Source of the DNA: an uncultured Myxococcales bacterium
GTDB taxonomy: Bacteria > Myxococcota > Myxococcia > Myxococcales > Myxococcaceae
Length of the DNA: 64,000 bases
Direction: 5' to 3'
NCBI GenBank assembly: GCA_937980205.1
Contig: CALJKW010000076.1
Coordinates: forward strand, 1-64,000
Shown here: piece by piece, positions 42,785 through 52,877 of the stretch
Numbering within the stretch: position 1 is the stretch's first letter
How the letters are laid out: every line of letters starts with the position of its first letter
The notes under the pieces: model-generated
What the model was told of the DNA's origin: nothing
What the model saw: only the letters and a program-made list of their open reading frames with translations
Database searches by the model: none
Position numbers and translations under genes: made by a program

Positions 42785-44506
42785 ATGTACAAACGAAGTC
42801 TGGTCGCGCTCGCGGCCGTTGTGGTGTCGATGGCGTGCACGGGTGAAGTTGGCGCGCTGTCGGTTGAAGAAACGAACAACCAGGTCCCTGCGAACGGAGG
42901 CCCCTCGGTCGGCGGCACGAACGAGCCGGGCAACGGCGTCGTTCTGACCGGTGGCGCGGGCGGAGGCGCGGAGGGCGCCGGCGGCGGCTACGAGGTCGTG
43001 CCGATCGGCAACGGCGGCGGCGACGAGACCGGAGCCGGTGGTGGAGAGGCCTCGGGCGGTGCGGGCGGCACGGCCGGAGGTTCGGCCGGCGGCGCCGCGA
43101 GCGGAGCGGGCGGCGGCATGGTCGCCGGCGCCGGCGGCGGGTCGACGACCGGAGGCACCGGCGGCGGCACGCCCGCGGCAGCGGCGTTCACGCCCGGCCC
43201 GCAGGGCTGCACGGCGATGACGCTCGAGGCGGGGGTCAACCTCGGCGGCTACGTCTCAGACCGCTACGGGTGGAAGGACTCGAGCTGCCAGCCGCGCAGC
43301 GCGGCGCTGGTGCGCAACAACACGCAGGACCCGGGCGGCTCGTACGGGGGCTACCTGCGCGAGATGACGTGGCAGCTCAACGGCTCGACCATCGTCGCGC
43401 GCGGCACGAACACGAACACGTACAACGGCTGGGGCTACGTGGTGAACCACTACGGCAGCTCTTCGGTGAGCAGCAAGCGGTCGAGCGGCACGTACCGCAC
43501 GGTGTTCTCCGGCGCGCACCACGCGATTCACGAGTTCAAGGTGCGGCTCAACCCCGGCGGTCCGCTCGACGCGACCGTGCACTGGTTCTTCGCGTCGGGC
43601 CGCTCGGCGCCGACGTACTTCATCACCTACGACATGACCGCGGCCGGGCCGAACGGCATCGCCGCCGACTCGCGCGCTCCGTACGGAGACATGGCGTTCG
43701 AAGGCGTGAAGGGCCCCATCGGCGGCGTGGCGTGGGGTGACAAGTACCGCTTCATCACCACGGGCAGCCCGGTCGCTCCGTCGACGGGCTGGGACTACAC
43801 GCAGCCGAACAAGGTCCCGTTCGTGCGCATGTGGTCGCAGAACGTCGACGCCGAGATGGGCGCGGTGCAGACCGAGTCGTTCGATCAAAAGCCCGCGGGC
43901 GGTGACTACTCGACCGGCCGGCTCGCCGGCGAGTGCTGGGGCAAGACGTCCGCGACGATGGGCTCGGGGTGCCACGGCAGCGGGTGGACGATGCCGGAGA
44001 CGTTCCTCTGGCCGTTCCAGCTCAACCAGTACGAGCTGTCGGCGACGAACAGCTCGCACCGGCTCGCGTGGGGTTCCACGTACGGCGCGCTCGGCAAGAC
44101 GGCGTACACCGCGTTCGGTCGCACGCTCTCGGGGTACCCGACGGTCTCGTACTCGGTGATGCTCACGATGGGGCCGAAGACGCAGTCGACGACGATGGCG
44201 CAGGTCACGCAGGTCGAGCGCATGCTCGCGGCGCAGGTGACGGGCGGCACGTACGACCCGTCGTTCGGCGTCTGGCGCGTGGCGATGGTCGGCAACAGGG
44301 GCGACGTGCGGCTGAACGCCGCCGGCGGCCCCGTCGAGAAGCCGATCTTCCGCTTCACCGGCTTCACCGGCACCGCGCCGACGCGCGTCACGCTCGACGG
44401 TCAGCCGACGTCGAGCTACTTCGCGAGCGTGGACCCGGCGACGCAGACGCTGTGGGTGACGCTGAACGGCACCGTCACCGGCGACGTGATGGTTCACGTC
44501 GAGTGA
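42785..44506 (+). CDS. Large surface lipoprotein with Gly-rich tether
   Basis: The ATG at 42785 has a ribosome site (GAGGA). The 573-residue protein has a lipoprotein signal (AAVVVSMAC, Cys 18). A tether of about 110 residues follows, nearly all Gly, Ala, Ser and Thr, then a folded region of about 430 residues rich in Trp, Tyr and Gly (GGSYGGYLREMTWQLNGST, VNHYGSSSV, FVRMWSQN). The composition resembles carbohydrate-binding or sugar-ring-opening proteins, but no catalytic signature can be named. Cys pairs (CQPR, CWGK, CHGS) suggest disulphides. Single gene; convergent with the next. Confidence 0.7.
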   Translation: MYKRSLVALAAVVVSMACTGEVGALSVEETNNQVPANGGPSVGGTNEPGNGVVLTGGAGGGAEGAGGGYEVVPIGNGGGDETGAGGGEASGGAGGTAGGSAGGAASGAGGGMVAGAGGGSTTGGTGGGTPAAAAFTPGPQGCTAMTLEAGVNLGGYVSDRYGWKDSSCQPRSAALVRNNTQDPGGSYGGYLREMTWQLNGSTIVARGTNTNTYNGWGYVVNHYGSSSVSSKRSSGTYRTVFSGAHHAIHEFKVRLNPGGPLDATVHWFFASGRSAPTYFITYDMTAAGPNGIAADSRAPYGDMAFEGVKGPIGGVAWGDKYRFITTGSPVAPSTGWDYTQPNKVPFVRMWSQNVDAEMGAVQTESFDQKPAGGDYSTGRLAGECWGKTSATMGSGCHGSGWTMPETFLWPFQLNQYELSATNSSHRLAWGSTYGALGKTAYTAFGRTLSGYPTVSYSVMLTMGPKTQSTTMAQVTQVERMLAAQVTGGTYDPSFGVWRVAMVGNRGDVRLNAAGGPVEKPIFRFTGFTGTAPTRVTLDGQPTSSYFASVDPATQTLWVTLNGTVTGDVMVHVE

Positions 44507-44571
44507 GCCAGGCCCCTCGCGAATCGAGCTCACGTTCAGGGTGAGGTGAGTCGGCTCCGGCGCTGGCGGCG

Positions 44572-45219
44572 CTACCGCGCCAGCATCGCCTCGACCTGCC
44601 GCAGCGCGGATCTGCGCATGCCTTCGCCGAGCGCCTTCTCGATCTCCGCGCTCGTCGAGTCGCGCCAGACCTCGACCTCGCCCGACAGCTTCGCGGCGAA
44701 CGGAAACGCCGCGATCTGCTGCGACCCGGCATCCGCGCCGAGCGCGAAGACGAACGCCTCGCCCTCGAGCCGGCCGCCGGTGTACTTCGCGCGCTGCTCG
44801 CCGAACGTCGCCTTCTCCTCGCGCAGCGTCCGCACGATGACGGCCGAGTCGATGCTCTCGCAGACCTTCAGCGCGTCCTCGAGGCCCGGGTCCTCGGCCC
44901 TGCACGCTTCCTGGCGCGCGACGCAGCCGCCGATGGTTCCGCGCGCCGCGGCGCCCTCGAAGTCCGCGAGGAAGTACGCGTCCGTCGTGCCTTCGCCGGT
45001 GTGCAGCTCGCGCAGCTTGAACGTTCGGCCGGCGGCGGGCGGCTCGTCCCTCGCGGGGCCGGCGTCCTTCACGCCACGCGCGAGCGCGGCGAGCTGTTGC
45101 CAGCGCTCGCGCGGGCCGGGGCGGGCGCAGAGCTCTCTGTGCCGGGCGAGCTCGGCCTCCGACGGTGCGCTCGGCTTGCAGGCAGCGACGGCCAGCAGCG
45201 CGAGCAGCAGCCGCTTCAC
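44572..45219 (-). CDS. Small lipoprotein downstream of kdsA
   Basis: The GTG at 45219 overlaps the kdsA stop (GTGA). The 215-residue product has a lipoprotein signal (LLALLAVAAC, Cys about 14). The mature part has helices (SEAELARHRELCARPGPRERW) and two Cys pairs (CVARQEAC, with CESI). No family is recognised. Translational coupling to kdsA suggests an envelope-related role. Confidence 0.65.
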   Translation of the reverse strand: MKRLLLALLAVAACKPSAPSEAELARHRELCARPGPRERWQQLAALARGVKDAGPARDEPPAAGRTFKLRELHTGEGTTDAYFLADFEGAAARGTIGGCVARQEACRAEDPGLEDALKVCESIDSAVIVRTLREEKATFGEQRAKYTGGRLEGEAFVFALGADAGSQQIAAFPFAAKLSGEVEVWRDSTSAEIEKALGEGMRRSALRQVEAMLAR

Positions 45220-46028
45220 CGCTGCAGCGCCTTCCGAATCGCGAGCACGTCGCGCAGCGTCTGCTCGAAGCCGTCGAAGGTGAGCGAGCACGGCCCGTCG
45301 CACAGCGCCTTCTCCGGGTCCTCGTGTACCTCGGTGAACAGCGCGTCGATGCCGGAGGCGGCGGCCGCGCGCGCGAGCAGCGAGACGTACTTCCGCTCGC
45401 CGGCGGTCTCTCCGTCGCCGGCGGAGGGCAGCTGCACCGAGTGCGTCGCGTCGAAGCACACGCTCAGCCCCGCCTCGCGCATGATCGCGAACGAGCGCAT
45501 GTCGACGACGAGGTTGCGGTAGCCGAACGACGCTCCGCGCTCGGTGACGAGCACGTTCATGTTCCCGCTCTCGAACGACTTCCGCGCCTGGTGGACCATG
45601 TCCATCGGCGAGACGAACTGCCCCTTCTTCAGGTTCACGCCTCGCCCGGTGCGCGCGACCGCGACGACGAGATCGGTCTGGCGGCACAGGAACGCGGGCA
45701 CCTGCAGCACGTCGGCGACCTCGGCGGCGGGCTCGACGTGCGACAGCTCGTGCACGTCGGTGAGGATGGGAACGCCGCACTCCTTCTTCACGCGCGCGAG
45801 GATGCGCAGGCCGTCTTCGAGCCCCGGCCCGCGAAAGCTCTTCAGGCTGGTGCGGTTCGCCTTGTCGTAGCTGCACTTGAACGCGAACGGCACGCCGACG
45901 CGCTCGCACGTCTCGCGAACGCGCCGGGCGTGGCGCAGCACCATGTCCTCGCTCTCGATGACGTCGGGGCCGGCGATGACGAAGAGCGGCTGCCCCTCAC
46001 CGACGCGGTGGCCGCAGAGCGAGATCAC
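45216..46028 (-). CDS. kdsA: 3-deoxy-D-manno-octulosonate 8-phosphate synthase
   Basis: The 270-residue enzyme condenses phosphoenolpyruvate and arabinose 5-phosphate, the first committed step of KDO synthesis. Start is the GTG at 46028, overlapping the methyltransferase stop. Motifs include FKCSYDKANRTS, CGVPILTDVHE, NLKKGQFVSP, FDATHSVQLP and TEVHEDP. Other metal-site residues (His in ATHS, Glu in TEVH, Asp in CDGP) are present. At the position that is Cys in metal-dependent and Asn in metal-free KdsA, this protein has Asp (IAGPDVIES). Length is as expected. The pathway partners kdsB and kdsC are in the window. Confidence 0.93.
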   Translation of the reverse strand: MISLCGHRVGEGQPLFVIAGPDVIESEDMVLRHARRVRETCERVGVPFAFKCSYDKANRTSLKSFRGPGLEDGLRILARVKKECGVPILTDVHELSHVEPAAEVADVLQVPAFLCRQTDLVVAVARTGRGVNLKKGQFVSPMDMVHQARKSFESGNMNVLVTERGASFGYRNLVVDMRSFAIMREAGLSVCFDATHSVQLPSAGDGETAGERKYVSLLARAAAASGIDALFTEVHEDPEKALCDGPCSLTFDGFEQTLRDVLAIRKALQR

Positions 46029-46855
46029 AGCTCGGCGACGATCAGTCGCGAGGGGAACAGCAGTCGATCTTCGACCAGCTTGAAGCCGTGCGACTGCAGC
46101 CACTCGGGCACGTTGCGCTGGTGCCACAGGGCGATGAACGGCTCGTTCACCGAGCGCGCGAGGCCCCAGAACCAGACGCCCCGCCAGCCGAAGCGGCGGA
46201 ACAGCGCGAACGGGCCCGCACACATCTGCTCGCGCGCAGGCTCGAGGATGACGAGCCGCCCGCCGGGCTTCATCAGGCGCTTGAACTCGCGCAGCGCGGC
46301 GTCGGCGAACTTCGGCGGCAGCTCGTGAAAGAGAAAGCAGGCTCCGATGCCGTCGAAGCGCCCCGCCTCGAGCCGCGTGTCCTCGGCCAGGCCCTGCACG
46401 AACTGGAGCCCGGGGTTGCGCCTGCGCGCGTGCACCAACATGTACGGCGAGGCGTCGAGGCCGACGACCGCCTTCGCTCCCGCAGTCTTGATCGCCGCCG
46501 TCGAGCCGCCGGCACCGCAGCCGACGTCGAGGACCTCGTCGCAGTGGCCGAGCGCCCTCGCCAGCTCGGCGCGCGCGCTGTCCATCTCTCCCAACATGAA
46601 GCGGTCGAAGCCGGTGCAGTACGCATCGGTGACGGCGTGCGAGTAGTTGCCGTTGGGGAGGTTGTGAAACTCCTGCAAGAGGTACTTCGGCAGCGGCACC
46701 CGCAGGCTCAGGCCCTCGGGCAGCTCGACGCGAGACAGGCCGAAGCCGAGCAGCTTCTTCCAGATTCTCCAGAAGGCGCCGGGCCGGTCGGGCCATGCGG
46801 CGGGAAGAGCAGGCAGGCTCTCAGCGGTGGTCAGGCTGTCGGTTGAGGCGTTCAC
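46025..46855 (-). CDS. Class I SAM-dependent methyltransferase
   Basis: The GTG at 46855 starts a 276-residue protein with the Rossmann methyltransferase fold: motif I VLDVGCGAGG (about 107-116), acidic motif II VGLDASPYM, motif IV-type GIGACFLFHELPP and post-motif KPGGRLVILEP. It lies between kdsA (overlapping GTGA) and pyrG, about 80 bases downstream of the latter. The N-terminus is hydrophobic and aromatic (FWRIWKKLLGFG). The substrate is not evident; a sugar, lipid or small metabolite is more likely than protein or nucleic acid. Confidence 0.85.
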   Translation of the reverse strand: MNASTDSLTTAESLPALPAAWPDRPGAFWRIWKKLLGFGLSRVELPEGLSLRVPLPKYLLQEFHNLPNGNYSHAVTDAYCTGFDRFMLGEMDSARAELARALGHCDEVLDVGCGAGGSTAAIKTAGAKAVVGLDASPYMLVHARRRNPGLQFVQGLAEDTRLEAGRFDGIGACFLFHELPPKFADAALREFKRLMKPGGRLVILEPAREQMCAGPFALFRRFGWRGVWFWGLARSVNEPFIALWHQRNVPEWLQSHGFKLVEDRLLFPSRLIVAEL

Positions 46856-46937
46856 GGGCGCGGACGAGCGTATTCACCAAAAACGGCCAGGTATTTTCAA
46901 GAGGGGCTTCGGTGCCTGTCGCGGCAGAAACGATCCG

Positions 46938-48560
<1,623 letters not shown>

Positions 48561-48642
48561 GACCCGTGATGCCAGATGGGGCGGGGGAGCGTCAACGGCG
48601 GCGAACGGCAACTGCCGGGGGCGGGTTCGGGTTCGCAAAAAA

Positions 48643-48712
48643 GGGGACAGGCCCCATTTCGCCGGTCGTCGGCTTTTGGCTCACCGCGACCCGCGAAATG
48701 CAGCCTGTCCCG
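48643..48712. repeat. REP-like inverted repeat with GGGGACAGGC and GCCTGTCCC arms
   Basis: The left arm at 48643-48662 begins GGGGACAGGCCCC and ends ATTTCGC. The right arm at 48693-48712 begins GCGAAAT and ends GCCTGTCCCG. About 17 of 20 positions pair, with a 30-base loop. A related motif is dispersed as a repeat in many proteobacteria, some of which carry REP-associated transposases; none is in this window. It lies upstream of pyrG and downstream of a small gene on the same strand. Confidence 0.75.
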
Positions 48713-48750
48713 GACGACGGCTCACTCGTCAGTGAGTCGTGCGTGACTTC

Positions 48751-49137
48751 TCAGTGCAGGGTGCGGCCCTTGCGACCCGCCTCTTCGGCGTCTTCGAGCT
48801 CCTGGCGCTCGTCTTCGTCGTCGAGGGCCTCCGCGGCCTTCTTCGCGTCCTGCTCGATGTTGCCCTTGTCGATGGTCTGCTTCACGCCGCGCCGGTAGTT
48901 CTGATCCGCGGTGCGGTTGCCTTCACCCTCGTTCTCTTCGCCGGCGAGGTTCGCGGCCTCGTCGCCCTGGAAGCCGGCGGCGGCGTCGTCACCTTCGCCC
49001 TCGGCGTTCGCCTTGAGCACGGGCACCGGCTCGTCCTGCAAATCGATCGGGTTGAGCTCCACGTCTTCGTTCGCCGCCACGTTCTTGCGCTGCGGCTGCT
49101 GCTGCTGCTCGTCCTGCTGCTGGTTGGGGTTTGCCAT
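48751..49137 (-). CDS. Acidic low-complexity protein of unknown function
   Basis: The ATG at 49137 follows a good ribosome site (AAGGAG). The 128-residue protein is Gln-rich at the start (QQQDEQQQQPQ), then strongly acidic with many Asn, Ala and Gly, and is probably disordered. There is no signal, transmembrane segment or Cys. The later part has RTADQNYRRGVKQTID and helical acidic tracts (EDERQELEDAEEA). The family is not recognised. Confidence 0.7.
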   Translation of the reverse strand: MANPNQQQDEQQQQPQRKNVAANEDVELNPIDLQDEPVPVLKANAEGEGDDAAAGFQGDEAANLAGEENEGEGNRTADQNYRRGVKQTIDKGNIEQDAKKAAEALDDEDERQELEDAEEAGRKGRTLH

Positions 49138-49271
49138 GACTCGATCTCCTTCTGATGCGGCAAGTCATGGACGTGGGGCGTCATTCCCGTGTTACGGGCG
49201 AGTGCGCTCGCGGTGTGGCGAACCTGCCGAACGCCGGTGTGGCGCGGCGGCGTCTCGCCCCGATTGTGGGG

Positions 49272-49898
49272 TCAGACCAGGTACTTCTTCCGGTAGTCGT
49301 CGAAGCTCGCCTCGATGGTCGCGTACGCCTCTTCGCGGCCGTACACCTCGGCGATCTCGACCTGCGACGACGTCGTGCCCGGCGTCAGCTTGTAGGTGAG
49401 GAAGTAGTGGCGCAGCCGCTCGATGAGGGCGTCGGGCAGCTTCGACACGTCGTCGAGGCCGGCCCACACCGCGTCGCCCTTCAGCACCGCGATGATCTTG
49501 TCGTCCGCCTCGTTGCGGTCGACCATGCGCAGCCCGCCGACCGGCATCACCGGCACGAGCACGTTGCCGTGCGCGAACGGGCGCTCGGTGAGGATGCAGA
49601 TGTCCATCGGATCCTGATCTCCGCCGACGCCCTGGCGGCCCAGCCGCTGGCCGCAGCGCTCTCCGACCTTCGTGTCGCAGAGCGTTCGCGGAATGAAGCC
49701 GTACAGCGACGGCGGCACGCTCGAGAACTTGATCGGGCGATCCGCCTTCAAGAGCCCCGAGTCCTTGTCGAGCTCGTACTTCACGACGTCGGTGGGGACC
49801 ATCTCGACGTACGCGATGAGCTCCGACGGGGCGTTCTCGCCGGGATGAACTCCATGCCACGGATGCGCGGCGAAAAGCGAAGGTCGGTAGGCGCCCAT
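49272..49898 (-). CDS. ppa: Family I inorganic pyrophosphatase
   Basis: The 208-residue enzyme hydrolyses pyrophosphate, driving biosynthetic reactions, among them the CTP-dependent step of the adjacent kdsB product. The signature DQDPMD (family DxDPxD) lies in GGDQDPMDICIL, with other metal-site Asp in VDRNEADDK. The N-part has the substrate segment VKYELDKDSGLL and YGFIPRTLCD. It is slightly longer than the Escherichia coli enzyme (176), with an insert around RLGRQGVGG. The start is the ATG at 49898. A gap of 23 bases separates it from kdsB on the same strand. Confidence 0.92.
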   Translation of the reverse strand: MGAYRPSLFAAHPWHGVHPGENAPSELIAYVEMVPTDVVKYELDKDSGLLKADRPIKFSSVPPSLYGFIPRTLCDTKVGERCGQRLGRQGVGGDQDPMDICILTERPFAHGNVLVPVMPVGGLRMVDRNEADDKIIAVLKGDAVWAGLDDVSKLPDALIERLRHYFLTYKLTPGTTSSQVEIAEVYGREEAYATIEASFDDYRKKYLV

Positions 49899-49921
49899 GA
49901 GGAAACCAACCTAACCCAACG

Positions 49922-50644
49922 TCACAGCGCCTTCAGCGCTTCTTCCGCGGCCCGCACGTCGGCGGGCACGTCGACGCCGCGCGCGCGGTGGGTCGTCGGC
50001 AGGCAGCGGATGCGCAGGCCCGCTCCGAGCGCGCGCAGCTGCTCGAGGCTCTCGGTCTTCTCCAGCGTCGTCGGCGGCAGCTCGGCCAGCGCGAGCAGCA
50101 CGTCGCGCCGGTAGCCGTAGATGCCCACGTGCGCCCAGCGCTGCACGCCCGTCGGCTCGCGCTCGTACGGAATGTCGGCGCGCGAGAAGTAGAGCGCGTG
50201 GCCCGACTGATCGAGCACCACCTTCACCACGTTCGGGTTCGACCGCTCGTCGGGGTCGAGGTGCCGCACCAGGGTGGCCAGCTCGACCGAGCGGTCGTCG
50301 AACGCCGTCGCGAGGCTCTTGAGCGCCGCAGGCGGCAGCGCCGGCTCGTCGCCCTGGACGTTCACGACCACGTCGACACGTGAAAGAGTCCGAACGACTT
50401 CAGCGACGCGGTCGGTCCCGCTGGAACATTCGGGTGACGTGCGCTGGACCTGTCCGCCAAACCCGCGAACTGTCTCGATGATGCGATCGTCGTCGGTCGC
50501 GACGATGATCGAATCGAAGCAACGCGCCTCGTCGCAGCGCCGATAAACGTGCTCGATCATGGGTCGGCCGTTGAGCAGCGCCAACGGTTTTCCCGGGAAT
50601 CGAGAAGACGCCCAGCGCGCAGGAATGATGGCGAAGCGGTACAT
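49922..50644 (-). CDS. kdsB: 3-deoxy-manno-octulosonate cytidylyltransferase
   Basis: The 240-residue enzyme activates KDO as CMP-KDO for lipopolysaccharide core assembly. Signature segments are IIPARWASSRFPGKPLA, PMIEHVYRR, IIVATDDDRI, SPECSSGTDRVAEV, VNVQGDEP and the sugar-side ALYFSRADIPYER. The ATG at 50644 agrees with the family start (MYRFAIIPAR). Size is normal (about 245). It is divergent from the coiled-coil gene by 44 bases, so that short gap must hold both promoters. It belongs with kdsA, kdsC and pyrG functionally. Confidence 0.95.
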   Translation of the reverse strand: MYRFAIIPARWASSRFPGKPLALLNGRPMIEHVYRRCDEARCFDSIIVATDDDRIIETVRGFGGQVQRTSPECSSGTDRVAEVVRTLSRVDVVVNVQGDEPALPPAALKSLATAFDDRSVELATLVRHLDPDERSNPNVVKVVLDQSGHALYFSRADIPYEREPTGVQRWAHVGIYGYRRDVLLALAELPPTTLEKTESLEQLRALGAGLRIRCLPTTHRARGVDVPADVRAAEEALKAL

Positions 50645-50688
50645 GGGGCGTGCAGCAGGGTAGACTGACGGATCAGGAGAGACACGAA

Positions 50689-51744
50689 ATGACGACGGGA
50701 AAAACGGGACCCATCGCGAACAGCACGGTCGCTGCGCTCAACACGCTCAACAAGCTGAACAAGACCGAAGGCACTCCGGCCACCACGCAGGTCGCCCCCG
50801 TCGAGCCTTCGAAGCCGATGGAGGTGAAGACCCTCTACGGCGAGAAGCCGAAGCACGAGAGCGTGCGGACGGGTGAGGGCAAGGCCGTCTCCACCAGCGC
50901 GAACACGTCGCAGCTGTGGGGCCAGGCGGTGCTCGAAGGCTCGCGGCCGCCGCTCGCCGCTCAGAACCTCAAGAGCCTCTCTCCGCAGCAGGCGCAGGCG
51001 AAGCTCAAAGAGGTCGAGGGCCAGCGCGCCGAGGTCGCCGGTCGCATCGCCGGCCGCGCCGAAGAGCTCGACAAGAAGTGGAAGTACCTCGCGCTCGCGA
51101 AGAAGACCGAAGCGTTGAAGGACTACCTCGGCAAGACGACGAACATCTCGCCCGAGCTGCGCGCCGAGATCGAGAGCGCGATCAAGACGTCCGAGACCGC
51201 GCAGGCGCGCCTGCTCGAGCTGCGGCAGGAAGTCCGTGAGCTGCGGCCCCACAAGGAGACCGGCAAGAACGGCAGCCCCGAAGAGCGCAAGGCGCTGGCG
51301 CACAAGCTGTGGACGGCGCGCCAGGAGCAGCAGAAGGCCGTCGCCGGAGCCACCGAGGCCGTCGACGCCATCGGCCTCAAGATCGAGCGCCTCGCCCTGA
51401 CCGAAGCCCACATCGACCCGACGCAGGGCGCGAGCTCGCCGAACGGCTCGATGGTCGCCCTCGTCACCCGCTACTTCGAGCTGACCTTCATGTACGAGGC
51501 GCTCAAGAGCCTGATCGGCTTCCTCATGGACATGGTGAAGGACATGCAGCGCGACGCCGCCGAGGCCGCGAAGCGCAAGCAGATCGAAGACGCCTGGCGC
51601 CAGCGCGATGACCTGATGCGGCGGATCATGCGCGAGCTGCCCACCAAGGTCGTCGACCTGCAGAACACGAAGCCCGGTGAGGCGACGAAGTTCAAGACCG
51701 TGGTGAAGGTCGAGGCCACGCGGCTCAACGGCTCGAAGGCCTGA
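50689..51744 (+). CDS. Coiled-coil protein of unknown function
   Basis: The ATG at 50689 has a ribosome site (AGGAGAG); upstream in-frame codons are not needed. The 351-residue protein has a low-complexity start (Thr, Asn, Lys, Pro; about 1-65), then long helices and likely coiled coils (SPQQAQAKLKEVEGQRAEV, ARLLELRQEVRELRP, AAEAAKRKQIEDAWRQRDD). A hydrophobic helix at about 263-280 (YFELTFMYEALKSLIGFLM) resembles the membrane-active helix of type III translocator-like proteins, but that is only an impression. No Cys is present. Single gene; convergent with the che operon. Confidence 0.65.
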   Translation: MTTGKTGPIANSTVAALNTLNKLNKTEGTPATTQVAPVEPSKPMEVKTLYGEKPKHESVRTGEGKAVSTSANTSQLWGQAVLEGSRPPLAAQNLKSLSPQQAQAKLKEVEGQRAEVAGRIAGRAEELDKKWKYLALAKKTEALKDYLGKTTNISPELRAEIESAIKTSETAQARLLELRQEVRELRPHKETGKNGSPEERKALAHKLWTARQEQQKAVAGATEAVDAIGLKIERLALTEAHIDPTQGASSPNGSMVALVTRYFELTFMYEALKSLIGFLMDMVKDMQRDAAEAAKRKQIEDAWRQRDDLMRRIMRELPTKVVDLQNTKPGEATKFKTVVKVEATRLNGSKA

Positions 51745-51797
51745 GCCAGCGCCGCCTTCTCGAACGCGACGCCATCAGCGCCCGGACCCATTCGACA

Positions 51798-51825
51798 CGC
51801 GCCGGTCCGCTGCGCGGCCGGCGCG
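51798..51825. terminator. Candidate bidirectional hairpin between convergent genes
   Basis: CGCGCCGG (51798-51805) and CCGGCGCG (51818-51825) form an eight-base-pair GC stem with a 12-base loop. It lies between the coiled-coil gene and cheB, where a terminator is expected. No T run follows, so it is not a canonical intrinsic terminator. Confidence 0.4.
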
Positions 51826-51847
51826 GCTCAGGGTGCGCGCCTTCGTC

Positions 51848-52876
51848 TCACAGCCGCGCGAGAATCTCGGCCGCCATCCTCGGCAGCGGGGCATCGCCGT
51901 CCGACAACCCCGCGTCGCGCACCGCGCGGGGCATGCCGTAGACGACGCACGTGCTCTCGGCCTCGGTGAGCACCGCGCCGCCGGCAGCGCGCACGTGACG
52001 CGCGCCGATCTTCCCGTCATCGCCCATGCCGGTGAGCACGACCCCCAGCACGCCTGCGCCGCACGCCTCGGCGGCGCTCTGGAACATCAGGTCCACCGAC
52101 GGGTGGTACACCGTCCCGGACGGCTGGGTCGTGACCTTCACCTCGAGGTGCTCGCCGTTGCGGCGCACGACCAGGTGGTGCCCGCCGCGCGCGAGCACTG
52201 CGACGCCGGGTCGAAGCCTCAGGCCGTCGCGCGCCTCGACGACCTCGAGCTTCGACGCGCTCGACAGCCGGGCGGCGAGCGCTGCCGTGTAGTCCTCGGG
52301 GATGTGCAGCGCGATGACGATCGGCACCGGCAGGTTCTGAGGCAGCGCCGGCAGCAGCGAGGCGAGCGCCTGCGGGCCCCCGGTCGACGTGCCGACGGCC
52401 ACCAGCGTGCACTTCGTGGCCACCAGCGGCACCAGCGGCGCCGCTGGAGCGACCGGCTCGACGCGAACCACGCGCGCGGCCGCGGCGGCGCGCACCTTGC
52501 GCGTGAGGTCTCCGCCGAGCTCGTACATCCGCTCCGTCGCCAGCGACGTCGGCTTCTTCACCACGTCGAACGCGCCCAGCTCGAGCGCCTCGACGACGGC
52601 CTCGCTGTCCTGGTCGGAGAAGCTCACCACCACCACGCGCGGCGCGTTCGGCAGCGCTTTGAGCTCGCGCAGCAGGCCGACGCCGTCGAGCTGCGGCATC
52701 ACCAGGTCCAGCGTGATGACGTCGGGCTGCTCCTCCTGGATCCGCTCGAGGGCCTCGAGGCCGTCGCGCGCGAAGCCGCACAGCTCGAGCTCCGGCGACT
52801 GCGAGAGCACCTCGCGCAGCACCTTCCGCGCGAAGGCGGAGTCGTCGACCACCAGCACCTTCGCGCGGGCGCCCAC
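51848..52876 (-). CDS. cheB: Protein-glutamate methylesterase
   Basis: The 342-residue protein has a receiver domain (about 5-120; VDDSA, phospho-acceptor Asp in TLDLVMP, Lys in VKKP) and a CheB catalytic domain (about 155-342). The triad is complete: Ser in GTSTGGP, His in ALHIPEDY and Asp in TGMGDDG. It removes methyl groups added by CheR from the receptor. A GTG at 52876 is the start, 1 base after the cheR stop. It is the last gene of the chemosensory operon. Confidence 0.95.
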   Translation of the reverse strand: MGARAKVLVVDDSAFARKVLREVLSQSPELELCGFARDGLEALERIQEEQPDVITLDLVMPQLDGVGLLRELKALPNAPRVVVVSFSDQDSEAVVEALELGAFDVVKKPTSLATERMYELGGDLTRKVRAAAAARVVRVEPVAPAAPLVPLVATKCTLVAVGTSTGGPQALASLLPALPQNLPVPIVIALHIPEDYTAALAARLSSASKLEVVEARDGLRLRPGVAVLARGGHHLVVRRNGEHLEVKVTTQPSGTVYHPSVDLMFQSAAEACGAGVLGVVLTGMGDDGKIGARHVRAAGGAVLTEAESTCVVYGMPRAVRDAGLSDGDAPLPRMAAEILARL

Positions 52877-52877
52877 G

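Noticed and set aside
44510..44560. Possible remnant of the palindromic element (TTCAGGGTGAGG)
   Set aside because: Orientation and inner bases do not match the element; only a short chance similarity.
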